DNA of 54,705 nucleotides, taken from positions 1-54,705 of IMG/VR virus record IMGVR_UViG_3300045539_000150. One strand, written 5' to 3'. This DNA is from a virus. The notes beneath the pieces are model-generated. The model was not told the DNA's origin. It searched no databases and saw nothing but the letters and a program-made list of their open reading frames with translations. A program made the translations under genes and the position numbers. Positions 1 through 6,758 of this stretch are shown here, in pieces; within the stretch, counting starts at the first letter, position 1; every line of letters begins with the position of its first letter.

Positions 1-864
1 AGTATCATTATCGAACATATATCTAATTGTTGGAATTTCATCGAACTCCTCAGTAGATCTACCTGCAGTTGCAAGTCCAATAGAGTTTGGAATAAACATC
101 GAGTCAATAGGGCCTTCAAACATAGTTACTTCTCTTTCAAAATCAACCATCATCACATTAAATAATGTCGAAACCTTTTTAACGCTTACTAATTCTTCTT
201 CAGATATTGTAAGTTCCTTTCCAGTCTCTTCATATATTTTTTCAAGGTCATATGTTAAATATCTTGAATTTGCTTTCTTAATAAGAGAACGTGTTTGAAA
301 TCCAATAACTTTGTCCTTTGGGGCAAGATTAAGGACTACAATTCTTTTATCCTTTGGAGAATACATGAACCTATCTAATTTTGAAGATAATAATCTATTC
401 CTTAAATAGAAAAATGCAGGATCTCCTGGTTCTATTTCATAAAAATCAAACCATTCCTTTAATTCGGTTCGTGTTGGAGATAAATCATATGCCAATTTAA
501 ATACGTCATGTTCTAAAACTTCAACATGATTTGTTTCCATCTTATGTTCTTGAATGTAATCAATAACTTGGATTGAATCGTCTGTATTTTTAAATTTTAC
601 ATGATGTTCTTTAAGTAGTTGATATGCATTAGAGTGAGTACCACAATTAAAACAATGATACTGTAAAGTGTCCCAATATAAATTACCTCTCTTCTTTTTA
701 TGGTCTGAACTTGAGTCACCACAAAATGGACATGCCATTGTAATCCTACCTGGCATTTCCTTAAGCATATGTTTAGAAGGCTCATTGTGTGCTTTTACAA
801 TTGCCTCTTTAACTAAACTTCTAATCTTAGCCTTTAATTCTTCTGTGATTTTTTGACCTGCCAT
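1..864 (-). CDS. DNA primase (gp61/DnaG-type), 3' end outside the window
   Basis: The frame is open from the ATG at 864 to the window edge (288 codons), so the C-terminus is missing. It should make RNA primers at the phage replication fork. The N-terminus carries a zinc ribbon with C45-x2-C48 and C71-x2-C74 (CPFCGD and HCFNCG). A TOPRIM core follows, with catalytic-type glutamate E250 in FEGPID, D254, and a D-x-D pair at D285/D287 (FDND) just before the edge. This architecture matches bacterial DnaG and T4 gp61 primases. It sits directly after the gp32 terminator, so it probably starts its own transcript; a TATATAATA motif overlaps the leader. No Shine-Dalgarno is visible. A T4 helicase (gp41) would be expected nearby but is not in the window. 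Confidence 0.9.
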   Translation of the reverse strand, partial: MAGQKITEELKAKIRSLVKEAIVKAHNEPSKHMLKEMPGRITMACPFCGDSSSDHKKKRGNLYWDTLQYHCFNCGTHSNAYQLLKEHHVKFKNTDDSIQVIDYIQEHKMETNHVEVLEHDVFKLAYDLSPTRTELKEWFDFYEIEPGDPAFFYLRNRLLSSKLDRFMYSPKDKRIVVLNLAPKDKVIGFQTRSLIKKANSRYLTYDLEKIYEETGKELTISEEELVSVKKVSTLFNVMMVDFEREVTMFEGPIDSMFIPNSIGLATAGRSTEEFDEIPTIRYMFDNDT

Positions 865-883
865 ATATTATTATATAGAAAAA

Positions 884-910
884 AAGGGTCAAGTTTAAAA
901 CCTGACCCTT
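884..910 (-). terminator. Rho-independent terminator after gp32
   Basis: An inverted repeat (AAGGGTCA at 903-910 read on the minus strand, and its complement at 884-891) forms an 8-bp stem. It is followed on the minus strand by a run of seven T. It lies 21 bases beyond the gp32-like stop codon and before the primase gene, so it ends the long structural transcript. Confidence 0.8.
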
Positions 911-930
911 TAAATTTAAATATATGTTAA

Positions 931-1854
931 TTAAACTCCTAGGTCGTTTAAGAAATCATCCAAATCATCTGCATCGCTAGCTCCACCTGGAGTTGCTGTC
1001 ATTTCGCTTGGAAATTCAAAATCTGAACCTGTAGTTTCATCTTTAGATTCTGTTTTAGCCGCTGGTTTTTTAGCTGCAGGTTTTGATATTACAGAATCCA
1101 TAGAATCTCCTGGATTTAAATAGTTTCTTAAGATACTATTAACAAAATCTCTAGTTTCTTCATCCCACGCTTTGTATTCGTATGGTTCTAATGAAGGTGC
1201 TGCATCCAATTGTGTTTTGATAGTTGACATAACTTCTTTGGTTCTCTCTGCTGGAGTTCCATTCATGTCAATCGCACTAGTTGAAGATGAAAATTTTGAT
1301 TTATCGTAGTTATTGAAGTCTCCTTGTCTTGAGATAATCAATTCGAAGTTTTTACCTGCGAAAAGGTCAAATACTTGAGTTGGTTCACCAAATGCTGGTT
1401 TCAATTCTTCGTCAATTTTTTCTTTGATTTTGTAACCAAATTTAAAGATTTTGTATTGTCCTTCTAAATCTGGGTTTTGAGGATCTTTAATAACTTTAAC
1501 TAGAGCGAAGTATTGCTCACGTCTTTTAAGTTTATCACTCATTTTACGGTCAACTGCTGAATCACTTTTACGTAATTTGAAAAATACATCAGCAATTGGG
1601 CATTTTTCACCAAGTGTTGAAGGTGAATCTACCATTTTACCATCACCGCTTGCATTTGTAAGCCAGTGTACGTATTTTTTTACTAAAGAGTTTCTTGGAT
1701 TTGATGGGTTTGGAACAAAACGGATAATTGCTTTGTAAGTTCCGTCTTTACCATCGTCTGCTGTTGGTTTGTAAAGGTCACTTCCTGAAGAAGCTGCTGT
1801 TTCATGTGTGTCTACATCTGCCACACCTAAGTTAAAAATGTCAAATTCTGCCAT
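931..1854 (-). CDS. 32: gp32-like single-stranded DNA-binding protein
   Basis: The 307-residue product resembles T4 gp32 (301 aa). It has a core segment with IIRFVP, KKYVHWLTN and FKFGYKIKEKI, a Q-x-x-x-NYDKSKF segment like gp32's NYDESKF, and a Lys/Ala-rich linker. The acidic tail ends DADDLDDFLNDLGV, close to the T4 tail that recruits replication partners. It should coat ssDNA in replication, recombination and repair. T4 gp32 binds zinc through one His and three Cys. Here only H63 and C85 occupy that region and C85 is the only cysteine in the protein, so the zinc site is missing. It is the last gene before a terminator, with the primase beyond. The leader contains no Shine-Dalgarno. Confidence 0.9.
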   Translation of the reverse strand: MAEFDIFNLGVADVDTHETAASSGSDLYKPTADDGKDGTYKAIIRFVPNPSNPRNSLVKKYVHWLTNASGDGKMVDSPSTLGEKCPIADVFFKLRKSDSAVDRKMSDKLKRREQYFALVKVIKDPQNPDLEGQYKIFKFGYKIKEKIDEELKPAFGEPTQVFDLFAGKNFELIISRQGDFNNYDKSKFSSSTSAIDMNGTPAERTKEVMSTIKTQLDAAPSLEPYEYKAWDEETRDFVNSILRNYLNPGDSMDSVISKPAAKKPAAKTESKDETTGSDFEFPSEMTATPGGASDADDLDDFLNDLGV

Positions 1855-1916
1855 GTCTTAAATACTTTAATTTTTGTTAATACTTTAATTGTTTATCGTT
1901 AATTATATAATAATCT

Positions 1917-2108
1917 TTAATATTGTTTCATATTTGCCATCGAAAGAATAGAGCCGGAATCATCTTTGTATTTGTTGTCTTTAATTTTTGTAAGACCTGA
2001 TTTAGAAAGAAGAATTTCCATCTCATCTGTTGAGATCTTTTCTAACTTTACTAATTTGCTTAAAGCTCTGTGTAGTTCAAAGTGTTCTGTACTATTAAAA
2101 GAATCCAT
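1917..2108 (-). CDS. Small hypothetical protein upstream of gp32
   Basis: A 63-residue, Lys/Glu-rich, probably helical protein with no family I recognise. In T4 the region next to gene 32 holds small regulators such as gp33 and gp59, but this product is too short and shows no motif of either. Its ATG at 2108 lies 28 bases downstream of a TATATAATA motif and after the long stem-loop at 2155-2239, so it may begin a transcript that includes gp32. It could be a small regulator or a non-conserved ORF; frame and placement favour a real gene. Confidence 0.6.
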   Translation of the reverse strand: MDSFNSTEHFELHRALSKLVKLEKISTDEMEILLSKSGLTKIKDNKYKDDSGSILSMANMKQY

Positions 2109-2135
2109 TATGATACATTTAAATATTGTTATACT

Positions 2136-2144
2136 TATTATATA
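2136..2144 (-). promoter_or_regulatory. TATATAATA motif, candidate phage promoter
   Basis: On the minus strand this reads GATATATAATAAG, 28 bases before the ATG of the small gene ahead of gp32. The same nonamer recurs in other gene leaders (869-877, 15851-15859, 27490-27498, 34896-34904, 39406-39414, 42407-42415, 46653-46661, 53354-53362). It resembles, but is not identical to, the T4 late-promoter box TATAAATA. In such an AT-rich genome chance occurrence is possible. Confidence 0.3.
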
Positions 2145-2154
2145 TCTCTATTTA

Positions 2155-2239
2155 TTTTTGTTTCAGAACTATTTAATTTATTTATGGGGATGCCTTAGAA
2201 ACTATTTTAAAATATTCTTTGGATATTCTGAAACAAAAA
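2155..2239 (-). other. Long stem-loop in the RuvC-gp32 intergenic gap
   Basis: A perfect 14-bp inverted repeat (TTTTTGTTTCAGAA at 2155-2168 and its complement at 2226-2239) encloses a 57-base loop. It fills most of the 159-base gap, one of the largest gene-free stretches here. No T-tract follows the stem on either strand, so it is not a classical terminator. It may be an RNA structure, an mRNA processing site or a small RNA; strand is assigned only from the surrounding genes. Confidence 0.45.
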
Positions 2240-2266
2240 GTTACAGATACAATATAACTTAAGTCT

Positions 2267-2923
2267 TTAAGCCTTCGGGTAAAATAAGGTTCTTGCTAAA
2301 TTATTTAGAAAGTAAGCATCGACTAAATCGTCCATTGGTTTAGGTATGTTTTTTACAACTCCAATGTTATCTCTACAGAATTTAAGAAGAGACGAGGATT
2401 CAAGCTCTTTGTCGACAAGGACATTTTCAAGGAATTTAATCCAAAGTTCATCCTTCTTCATGTTTCCTTTTCCTGCATGTTTCTTAATTGTTGAAGGTGC
2501 AATGGTCATCATTTCCAAGACTTCAAGTCGCGACATCATTTCCATCTTTAAGATTGCGGCTCCGGCAGCCATGTCAATAATATTATTAGTTCCTGCAGAA
2601 GAACCATAAGAGGATCCTTCAAACGCAATAACAAAAGGAGAATCATTACCTGTGATTTCAATAACCATATCTATAATATCTCTAGCAGTTTGTGTATGTC
2701 GTTGGATTTTAATCATCTCACTCTTAGAATAATCTTCAGTATTAGTCCAGTCAGGTTGATGTGTTATTTGAGTATCTTCAAGAAGATTAAGTTCCTCTTG
2801 TAATATCTGTTCCTTTTTAGTTCCGGTCTTAGGTTTTAAATAACCAATAAAATGGTATTTATTATTTTTAAAAACACAGATTCCAGGGGAATTTAATGAA
2901 AAGTCAATTGTTACAAAATTCAT
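2267..2923 (-). CDS. RuvC-like Holliday-junction resolvase (RNase H fold)
   Basis: The 218-residue product has the spaced acidic residues of RuvC-type nucleases. D7 lies in the first strand (VTIDFSLNSPG), E102 in IAFEGSSYG, and D198/D199/D202 in the C-terminal PMDDLVDAYFLNN motif. It should cut four-way or branched DNA, resolving recombination intermediates before packaging. T4 uses the unrelated endonuclease VII (gp49). I chose the ATG at 2923, one base after the upstream stop; the frame extends six codons upstream only through a TTG inside the previous gene. It sits between a structural operon and gp32, as expected for a recombination-dependent replication style. Confidence 0.8.
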   Translation of the reverse strand: MNFVTIDFSLNSPGICVFKNNKYHFIGYLKPKTGTKKEQILQEELNLLEDTQITHQPDWTNTEDYSKSEMIKIQRHTQTARDIIDMVIEITGNDSPFVIAFEGSSYGSSAGTNNIIDMAAGAAILKMEMMSRLEVLEMMTIAPSTIKKHAGKGNMKKDELWIKFLENVLVDKELESSSLLKFCRDNIGVVKNIPKPMDDLVDAYFLNNLARTLFYPKA

Positions 2924-2924
2924 A

Positions 2925-3293
2925 TTATATTCTACTACCAAGTGCAGAACCTAAGGCAGCTCCAACTAATCTTGAGGTTAACATTTCATACATGATTCCA
3001 TCTCTAATTCCAAGAATATTAGCAATTGTTTTTCCAACAGTTTTACCTAGTGCAAAACCTGCAAGTCCACCAAATATACTACCTAAGATACCTTCATTAG
3101 TAAGTTCCTCATTAAATCTTTGGATATCATAAGATCCATCAGATAATTTATAAGTTAATGAAAATTCTATAAGAGCAGCATCTACCTTTTCTTCAAGTTC
3201 ATCAGTCCATTCAGTCTGTAAAGATTCTGTAAGAATCATTAATTCCGTTTCAGTAAGAGTTTCCTCTTTAATATAATCTAAAAATGTTTTCAT
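2925..3293 (-). CDS. Small glycine-zipper protein with T4 capsid-targeting-like N-terminus
   Basis: 122 residues. It begins MKTFLDYIKEE, strikingly like the capsid-targeting leader of T4 internal proteins (IPIII starts MKTYQEFIAEA), which is cut off by the head protease. The centre (about residues 68-90) is rich in small residues, with a GSIFGGLAGFALGKTVGK glycine-zipper pattern that could insert into or cross a membrane. A second Gly/Ala stretch ends the protein. It may be a capsid-internal protein delivered with the DNA, or a small membrane protein. Both readings are inference, and the leader similarity is short. Confidence 0.6.
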   Translation of the reverse strand: MKTFLDYIKEETLTETELMILTESLQTEWTDELEEKVDAALIEFSLTYKLSDGSYDIQRFNEELTNEGILGSIFGGLAGFALGKTVGKTIANILGIRDGIMYEMLTSRLVGAALGSALGSRI

Positions 3294-3296
3294 ACT

Positions 3297-3851
3297 TTAT
3301 ATATCTATTTCTAATGCTATATTAAATTTGTTGTAGTAGAAGTTTAAATCAAATGTGGTAAACTCAGCAATGTTAGAACTCATATTTAAATCAAGTTCAG
3401 ATATTGAATTTAAAATTGGCTTTTCAAAAACAGCACTTATAATATGAATTCCTTCGGCATCCATTATTTGTAATTTGATGTCATTAATAAATGGTTGCTT
3501 AACGGCCTTTGAATAATAATATAGTAAAGTATCTTGCATAATCCAATAGTTAATATAACCATCTAATAATTGCATTGTAACTTTAAATTGTCTATCAATT
3601 GTATTTTGTATTGGAATAGAACCTCTGTGATATGTTATTGTTCCATCATTAGGTGCAACTTCAATAGGGTCAAATGTTATTCCTGGTAAATTAACACCCT
3701 GAATAGAATAATTAATAAAGTCTATTGGTTCAGTTACTAGATTTCCTGGCATTCTATTCAAATACTTGCGATATTTGTCAGCAACTTCTATAGGAATAAA
3801 AGTCCTAGGAAATTTAAAGTTGAATAAGTTATTTCTACTATTTAAAATCAT
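3297..3851 (-). CDS. Tail-tube-fold structural protein (gp19/gp54-like)
   Basis: 184 residues with a pattern I associate with phage tail-tube folds: an N-terminal NFKFPRTFIPI segment, VNLPGITFDPIEV, a TITYHRGS turn, RQFKVTMQLLDGYINYW, and a final FDLNFYYNKFNIALEID strand. It could be the tube subunit, a tube initiator or a related baseplate protein. The placement, far from the hub genes and after the fibres, is unusual for the main tube gene. Its ATG overlaps the preceding stop by one base, indicating translational coupling. The family assignment is from sequence pattern only. Confidence 0.5.
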   Translation of the reverse strand: MILNSRNNLFNFKFPRTFIPIEVADKYRKYLNRMPGNLVTEPIDFINYSIQGVNLPGITFDPIEVAPNDGTITYHRGSIPIQNTIDRQFKVTMQLLDGYINYWIMQDTLLYYYSKAVKQPFINDIKLQIMDAEGIHIISAVFEKPILNSISELDLNMSSNIAEFTTFDLNFYYNKFNIALEIDI

Positions 3852-5914
3852 TATATAATGTTAACGTTTCCGTAATATAACAGTGATTCGGTACCACCAT
3901 TTTTTATGTTAATATAAAATTTGTCTGCGTTTTGATTTGTATCTGATTGATCGAATCTGTTTGCAGTACTCTTTGAAACTTTAAAGAAAATTTCACCGTT
4001 ACCCATATCAACTCCTGGAAATGAAGGGTCATGTGATATTCTTTCCTCTATTGAACCACTTTTAATAATCAATATAAGATCTTCTGAATTTACAAGGCTA
4101 ATTGCGTTTAAAACACCATCGCCTGGTTTTGCTACTCTAAATTTAATAAAGTTATCAGATACCTTTGATAATACAATTGTTCCTACACCTTCTATATCAT
4201 ATTTAAGATCTGCAGTTGCAGTAACATCTATTCCATCCGTTGACATTTTAGAATTTGATGCAACAATACCATAAGTATCTAACGCAACTGGAACGTATTT
4301 TGTTTCTCCAACATCAGGTCGTATAGAATTTACAAATTGATTTAATTCTCTATTTACTGATGTATTTGGTAATGTATTATAAACAATAGTAGGTGAAAAG
4401 CTTGAGTTTAAATTCAACTTCAATAATTTCTTACCATATTTTTTAGGTTGGCTATATATTAAAGAAGCAACTTTTAAAATTTGAGTGTTATCGGTTTCAT
4501 TATAAATTCTAAGATTAACCGTAATTAAAAAGTTACTTGAAATAGAAGAGTTTAAAATCACTGGTCTAAATACTATAGCTTCGTCAAATTGTGATGTTTG
4601 TGTAAATGTATTTGTAAATGTATTAATATAATTAAGACCAATTTGTTCACTTACTTGTACCTCATAGAATAGGGTTAAATCATCACCTGAAGTTTGCATT
4701 TTTCCATTGATATAACCTTCAAATCCTGTTTGAGAACCATCTTTAGTTCCATATATTTTAAAGTAATCTCCGTCTGTTGCGTGTTCTACATTTACCGCAA
4801 GATCCACGTATTCATCTTCCTGTGGTAATATTATAGATTTACCTTCTACTAAATTTATATAATCATATCCATCAATGGTTACTACTGCACTAATTAATTT
4901 AAAATCAATTTCATAATTGATTGAAGTATTAATTGCATCTAAAGTGCTACTTGTTCCAAAGAAACTTTCTTCAAATTCAAGGTTTTTAGTTGGGTCATAC
5001 ATATGAACCAATGCAGGTACTTTAATTTCAATATATTTTGAGTAGGATGTTTCACCTAATATAAATGGATTTGGATTTTGAATCTCATAGTTTGATGAGT
5101 TTAAATAAACTAAAGAGTTAAAATAATTATAAACTCCAGAGTTTCTTTTAATTTTTGTTTGGAATAAAAATCCGTCATAACCTCTTCCACTAAATGAATA
5201 TCCAGTTCTTAAATGTAATCTAATGGTATCGTACCAAACCGCATTTACTGTAGTTGATGGAACCACTGTTAAATTAGATGATGTTGTTCCTAACCACTCA
5301 GTAGAATTTAAATAATTTAAAGAATTATTTAATAATGCCATTGTACCACTTACTTCAGTAGGTACTGCATAATATCTCCCACTTTCACCTGGCGCCGTTT
5401 TAATATCGTTTCCAGTTTGTGCCTGTGGTGTTGAAAAAAGAGAACTAGCTCTATTTGAAACTTCAATTTGTCCTCCAATAAAAGAACTTCCACCTAAGTC
5501 AGTATACTCATATTTATAGTTTCCATTTGTCGTTGGTGTATAAATGTAGATTTGACCTGAAAGATATCCACTGCCAGCAGGAATATTGAACCCATTCACA
5601 TTATCGATACTAGAGTCACTTAAATCAAATTTATATGTTTTTCCATTTCTAAGTAAAAGTTGTCTGCTAGCGAACCCGTTTACAACCAAGTAACCACTGG
5701 CAGATGTAACTGTAAATTCCACAACATCATCTCCAAGTTCATTGATTAAGAATCTTGAAGCACTATTATCTCCATCAACAGTATTTAAATATTTAAGTTG
5801 ACTTCCATTATTATCATTCTCAATCTTAGCCTCATTTGGACTTGATTGGTCATGATAGATGAATTCTAATAATACATCTTCGTCTATTCTTAAGAATCTT
5901 GATGATTTTGCCAT
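3851..5914 (-). CDS. Virion structural protein, unknown (687 aa)
   Basis: A 687-residue protein, mostly short beta-strand segments rich in Ser, Asn, Thr and Tyr with few charged stretches, as in tail or baseplate appendage proteins. It has no signal peptide or membrane segment and no enzymatic motif that I recognise. It lies between the spanin-like gene and the tail-tube-fold gene, 14 bases downstream of the former, so it belongs to the long structural operon. It may be a fibre, a decoration protein or a baseplate component. Confidence 0.6.
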   Translation of the reverse strand: MAKSSRFLRIDEDVLLEFIYHDQSSPNEAKIENDNNGSQLKYLNTVDGDNSASRFLINELGDDVVEFTVTSASGYLVVNGFASRQLLLRNGKTYKFDLSDSSIDNVNGFNIPAGSGYLSGQIYIYTPTTNGNYKYEYTDLGGSSFIGGQIEVSNRASSLFSTPQAQTGNDIKTAPGESGRYYAVPTEVSGTMALLNNSLNYLNSTEWLGTTSSNLTVVPSTTVNAVWYDTIRLHLRTGYSFSGRGYDGFLFQTKIKRNSGVYNYFNSLVYLNSSNYEIQNPNPFILGETSYSKYIEIKVPALVHMYDPTKNLEFEESFFGTSSTLDAINTSINYEIDFKLISAVVTIDGYDYINLVEGKSIILPQEDEYVDLAVNVEHATDGDYFKIYGTKDGSQTGFEGYINGKMQTSGDDLTLFYEVQVSEQIGLNYINTFTNTFTQTSQFDEAIVFRPVILNSSISSNFLITVNLRIYNETDNTQILKVASLIYSQPKKYGKKLLKLNLNSSFSPTIVYNTLPNTSVNRELNQFVNSIRPDVGETKYVPVALDTYGIVASNSKMSTDGIDVTATADLKYDIEGVGTIVLSKVSDNFIKFRVAKPGDGVLNAISLVNSEDLILIIKSGSIEERISHDPSFPGVDMGNGEIFFKVSKSTANRFDQSDTNQNADKFYINIKNGGTESLLYYGNVNII

Positions 5915-5928
5915 TTCTTTATAATTTT

Positions 5929-6756
5929 TTAAAATCTAAGCCACTTTGGAGACCAAAGTATGCCAATATTAATTGAAGGTCCATATGAAATTACACCACT
6001 TCCAAGGTTTATTCCATATCCAACTCCAATTCCAGCAGAAAACCCTGCCTTCTTTGTATTCTTTTCATTTAGTTTATCGTTAACTAAATTTATATTTTCA
6101 ATATTAGTAAAGGTAACTCCAGGATATGGAGTACTTATTCTAAGAGAGTTAACTCCATTTTCGTTTAAGATAGCTGCCTTTAATTCAATTCCCTGTTCAA
6201 AATCAAATCTACTTGATACCACTGACAAATTATTATCTTTGCCCTTTAAGATATTTATGTTTCCATTGAATCTTCTCCAGTTATATTTATCCCAATTTTT
6301 ATTGTCATCAAATTTAACACTTGAAATACTATCGTTAATTGCAACAATAGATACCTTTGAGTTTATGATTGAATCCTTTATTTTTAGATCTGCTCTTAAA
6401 AATGAGTTTACTTTATTTAAACCACTATTAATATTTAATGCAGTTTGATAACTTGATAATAGTTTTTTATTTTCAGAGCTTAAGGAATTTATATCGAATT
6501 CATATGTTTTTTTAATAGCAACTAATTGGCCATTTTTATTTCTTTCAATCTTAATAGTATCTAAACTTGCTTTGTAATTATTAAGTTCTCTATTAGCTAC
6601 CATTTGTGTTTGGGTAACTTCTCTCTTTAGGGAAGATATAGAATCACATTGCTTTAAGAAAAGCAAAATAAAGACAATAAGACTGATATAAAGAATATCA
6701 GTCTTTGTTAGTTTTAGATTTTTAATCCAATTTATTATTTTAGTTATGTATATCAT
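5929..6756 (-). CDS. Membrane-anchored envelope protein, spanin-like candidate
   Basis: 275 residues. After a basic start, one hydrophobic segment (about residues 19-37, ILYISLIVFILLFLK) should cross the inner membrane. A long periplasmic region rich in helix and coiled coil follows (about 40-150). The C-terminus has alternating Gly/aromatic strands (GVGYGINLG, YGPSINIGILW) and ends in Phe, like an outer-membrane beta signal. This layout would let one protein reach from the inner to the outer membrane, as spanins do in lysis. Such one-TM coiled-coil proteins are common in phages of Bacteroidota as families of unknown function. It lies between fibre and structural genes; no endolysin or holin was seen nearby, so the lysis role is inference. 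Confidence 0.5.
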   Translation of the reverse strand: MIYITKIINWIKNLKLTKTDILYISLIVFILLFLKQCDSISSLKREVTQTQMVANRELNNYKASLDTIKIERNKNGQLVAIKKTYEFDINSLSSENKKLLSSYQTALNINSGLNKVNSFLRADLKIKDSIINSKVSIVAINDSISSVKFDDNKNWDKYNWRRFNGNINILKGKDNNLSVVSSRFDFEQGIELKAAILNENGVNSLRISTPYPGVTFTNIENINLVNDKLNEKNTKKAGFSAGIGVGYGINLGSGVISYGPSINIGILWSPKWLRF

Positions 6757-6758
6757 TA

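Noticed and set aside
1966-2262. Plus-strand 98-aa frame with hydrophobic stretches over the gp32 leader region
   Set aside because: It runs antisense across a minus-strand gene and the stem-loop, and its hydrophobic look comes from A/T-rich codons; no plus-strand gene is supported anywhere in the window.
5960-6448. Plus-strand 162-aa open frame opposite the spanin-like gene
   Set aside because: It is a shadow of the minus-strand gene: Pro/Phe/Leu-rich antisense composition and no leader or neighbour in the same direction.
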